A DNA stretch of 64,000 nt, taken from NCBI RefSeq assembly GCF_016863095.1, contig NZ_BOOF01000017.1, positions 62,001 to 126,000 of the forward strand, read 5' to 3'. Of the stretch, positions 63,198-64,000 are shown in pieces (positions within the stretch are counted from its first letter, which is position 1; each line of letters starts with the position of its first letter). The position numbers and the translations under genes are program-made. The DNA comes from Microbispora siamensis. Its GTDB lineage: Bacteria; Actinomycetota; Actinomycetes; Streptosporangiales; Streptosporangiaceae. Under the pieces are notes generated by a model. The model was given only the letters and a program-made list of their open reading frames with translations, was not told where the DNA came from and did no database searches.

Positions 63198-63563
63198 TCA
63201 CGCTGTTTCGGCGAAGGCCGTCGATGCGGGCGTGAGCAGAGTCGACATGCGGGCCAGTACGGCGGGGTTGATCCAGTAGTAGACCCAGGTGCCCCGGCGC
63301 TCGGACTCGATGAGCCCGGCCTGCCTGAGCACCTTCAGGTGATGGCTGATCGTCGGCGGGGTGAGGTCGAAGGCGGTCGTCAGGTCGCACACGCACGCCT
63401 CACCGCCCTCGTGGCAGGCGATCAGCGACAGCAGGCGCAGCCGTACGGGGTCGGCGATCGCCTTGAACAGCGGAGCGAGTTCGGCGGCCTCGCTCTCGGA
63501 CAGCGGTTCGCAGGCCAGCGGGGCGCAACAGACATCGACGATCGGCAGCTCTTGCTTCGACAC
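63198..63563 (-). CDS. arsR: ArsR-family metalloregulator
   Basis: 121 aa from GTG 63563. HTH: FDLTPPTISHHLKVLRQAGL with wing ERRGTWVYYW. Two groups of Cys could bind As(III): VCCAPLAC near the N-terminus and EACVCDLTT at the start of the DNA-binding helix region. It represses until trivalent arsenic binds. It is the first gene of a minus-strand operon with the acetyltransferase and probably also controls the divergent arsI. Confidence 0.93.
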   Translation of the reverse strand: MSKQELPIVDVCCAPLACEPLSESEAAELAPLFKAIADPVRLRLLSLIACHEGGEACVCDLTTAFDLTPPTISHHLKVLRQAGLIESERRGTWVYYWINPAVLARMSTLLTPASTAFAETA

Positions 63564-63615
63564 GACTCTAATTTGACATCTATCTATGCAAGCTCGCAAA
63601 CTGCGGGCATCCTGA

Positions 63616-63631
63616 TTAGAAGTTCATCTAA
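63616..63631. promoter_or_regulatory. Candidate ArsR operator
   Basis: TTAGA and TCTAA form a perfect inverted repeat with a 6-bp spacer (TTAGAAGTTCATCTAA), 14 bases before the arsI ATG. A related ATAGATAGATGTCAAA element (minus strand, about 63573-63588) lies next to arsR. Confidence 0.55.
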
Positions 63632-63645
63632 CCAAGGGGAAGCGC

Positions 63646-64000
63646 ATGTCCCGTGTCCAACTCGCTCTGCGTGTCGCCGACCTGGAAGGCTCGATCGCGT
63701 TCTACTCCAAGCTGTTCGGTGTCGAGCCCGCCAAGCGCAGGCCGGGGTACGCCAACTTCGCCATCGCGGAGCCGCCGCTCAAGCTGGTCCTCCTGGAGGG
63801 CGAGCCGGGGGAACCGACCCGGATGGACCACCTCGGTGTCGAGGTCGAGGACGACGCCCAGGTCACGGCGGCGACCGAACGCCTGAAGGAGGCCGGTCTG
63901 GCGACCTTCGAGGAGAACGACACCACCTGCTGCTACGCACTCCAGGACAAGGTGTGGGTGCACGGCCCCGGCGGCGAGCCCTGGGAGGTGTACGTGGTCA
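63646..64000 (+). CDS. arsI: ArsI-type C-As lyase / CadI-like VOC protein (3' end outside window)
   Basis: At least 118 aa from ATG 63646, with AAGGGGAA upstream; the frame is open at the window end. It is a vicinal-oxygen-chelate fold protein: VQLALRVADLEGSIAFYSKL, RMDHLGVEVED with a metal His, and GEPWEVYVV with a metal Glu. The adjacent pair C95-C96 (TTCCYAL) is the trivalent organoarsenical-binding pair of ArsI lyases, which cleave the carbon-arsenic bond using Fe(II) and oxygen. It is divergent from arsR. Confidence 0.9.
   Translation, partial: MSRVQLALRVADLEGSIAFYSKLFGVEPAKRRPGYANFAIAEPPLKLVLLEGEPGEPTRMDHLGVEVEDDAQVTAATERLKEAGLATFEENDTTCCYALQDKVWVHGPGGEPWEVYVV

Noticed and set aside
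1-64000. CRISPR arrays, rRNA genes, intact insertion sequences
   Set aside because: No regularly spaced direct repeats, rRNA sequence, or transposase with terminal inverted repeats was seen.

Overview
The window is high-G+C DNA with GTG/TTG starts, long antisense shadow frames and 4-bp ATGA/GTGA gene overlaps, which together indicate an actinomycete. The 2-oxoacid:ferredoxin oxidoreductase, the partial second complex I, the WXG100-like proteins and the ArsI-type lyase suggest a Streptosporangiaceae/Thermomonosporaceae-like organism. That placement is inference only.

1-16.9 kb is an extracellular polysaccharide locus. It holds an aminopeptidase-like (DUF4910-type) protein, a protein with an internally duplicated Cys-containing domain, a Wzx-type flippase, two family-2 glycosyltransferases, an acyltransferase-3 membrane protein, two short Wzz-like chain-length proteins, an O-antigen ligase/polymerase, an RmlC-like epimerase, two Fe(II)/2-oxoglutarate oxygenases, two tandem right-handed beta-helix lipoproteins, a methyltransferase and an NAD-dependent sugar epimerase.

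17-34.4 kb is an energy module. korB and korA (2-oxoacid:ferredoxin oxidoreductase) lie on the minus strand and diverge from a partial complex I operon, nuoA-B-C-H and I-J-K-L-M-N. nuoD, nuoE, nuoF and nuoG are absent from the window. Between nuoH and nuoI, four minus-strand genes interrupt the operon: a WXG100-like protein, a 660-aa partner, a lipoprotein that resembles the partner's C-terminus, and a proline-rich helix-hairpin-helix membrane protein. An HtpX protease follows nuoN.

34.4-49.7 kb holds transport and regulation: a secreted beta-propeller-like protein; a dipeptide-type ABC system whose two ATPases are fused, followed by a GNAT/C39-peptidase-like protein; a polar amino-acid ABC system with an XRE-cupin regulator; and a MarR-controlled drug-exporter operon in which both the exporter and a YceI protein carry carboxypeptidase-regulatory-like domains. 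YajQ and a GNAT protein close the region.

50.4-53.6 kb is a decayed integrative element inserted at tRNA-Tyr. A 64-bp exact repeat of the 3' half of the tRNA marks the far end. Inside are a frameshifted tyrosine integrase, a HEPN-motif ORF followed by a zinc-ribbon ORF that look like two halves of one broken gene, and a small lipoprotein. Base composition is clearly lower than in the host DNA.

53.6-64 kb is a resistance and detoxification stretch: a small membrane protein, a GNAT-like acyltransferase, a methyltransferase, an MFS exporter, a TetX-like FAD monooxygenase with divergent TetR, a secreted beta-lactamase-fold serine hydrolase, an erythromycin-esterase-family protein, and an arsenic cluster (ArsN-like acetyltransferase, arsR and divergent arsI, which is cut by the window end).
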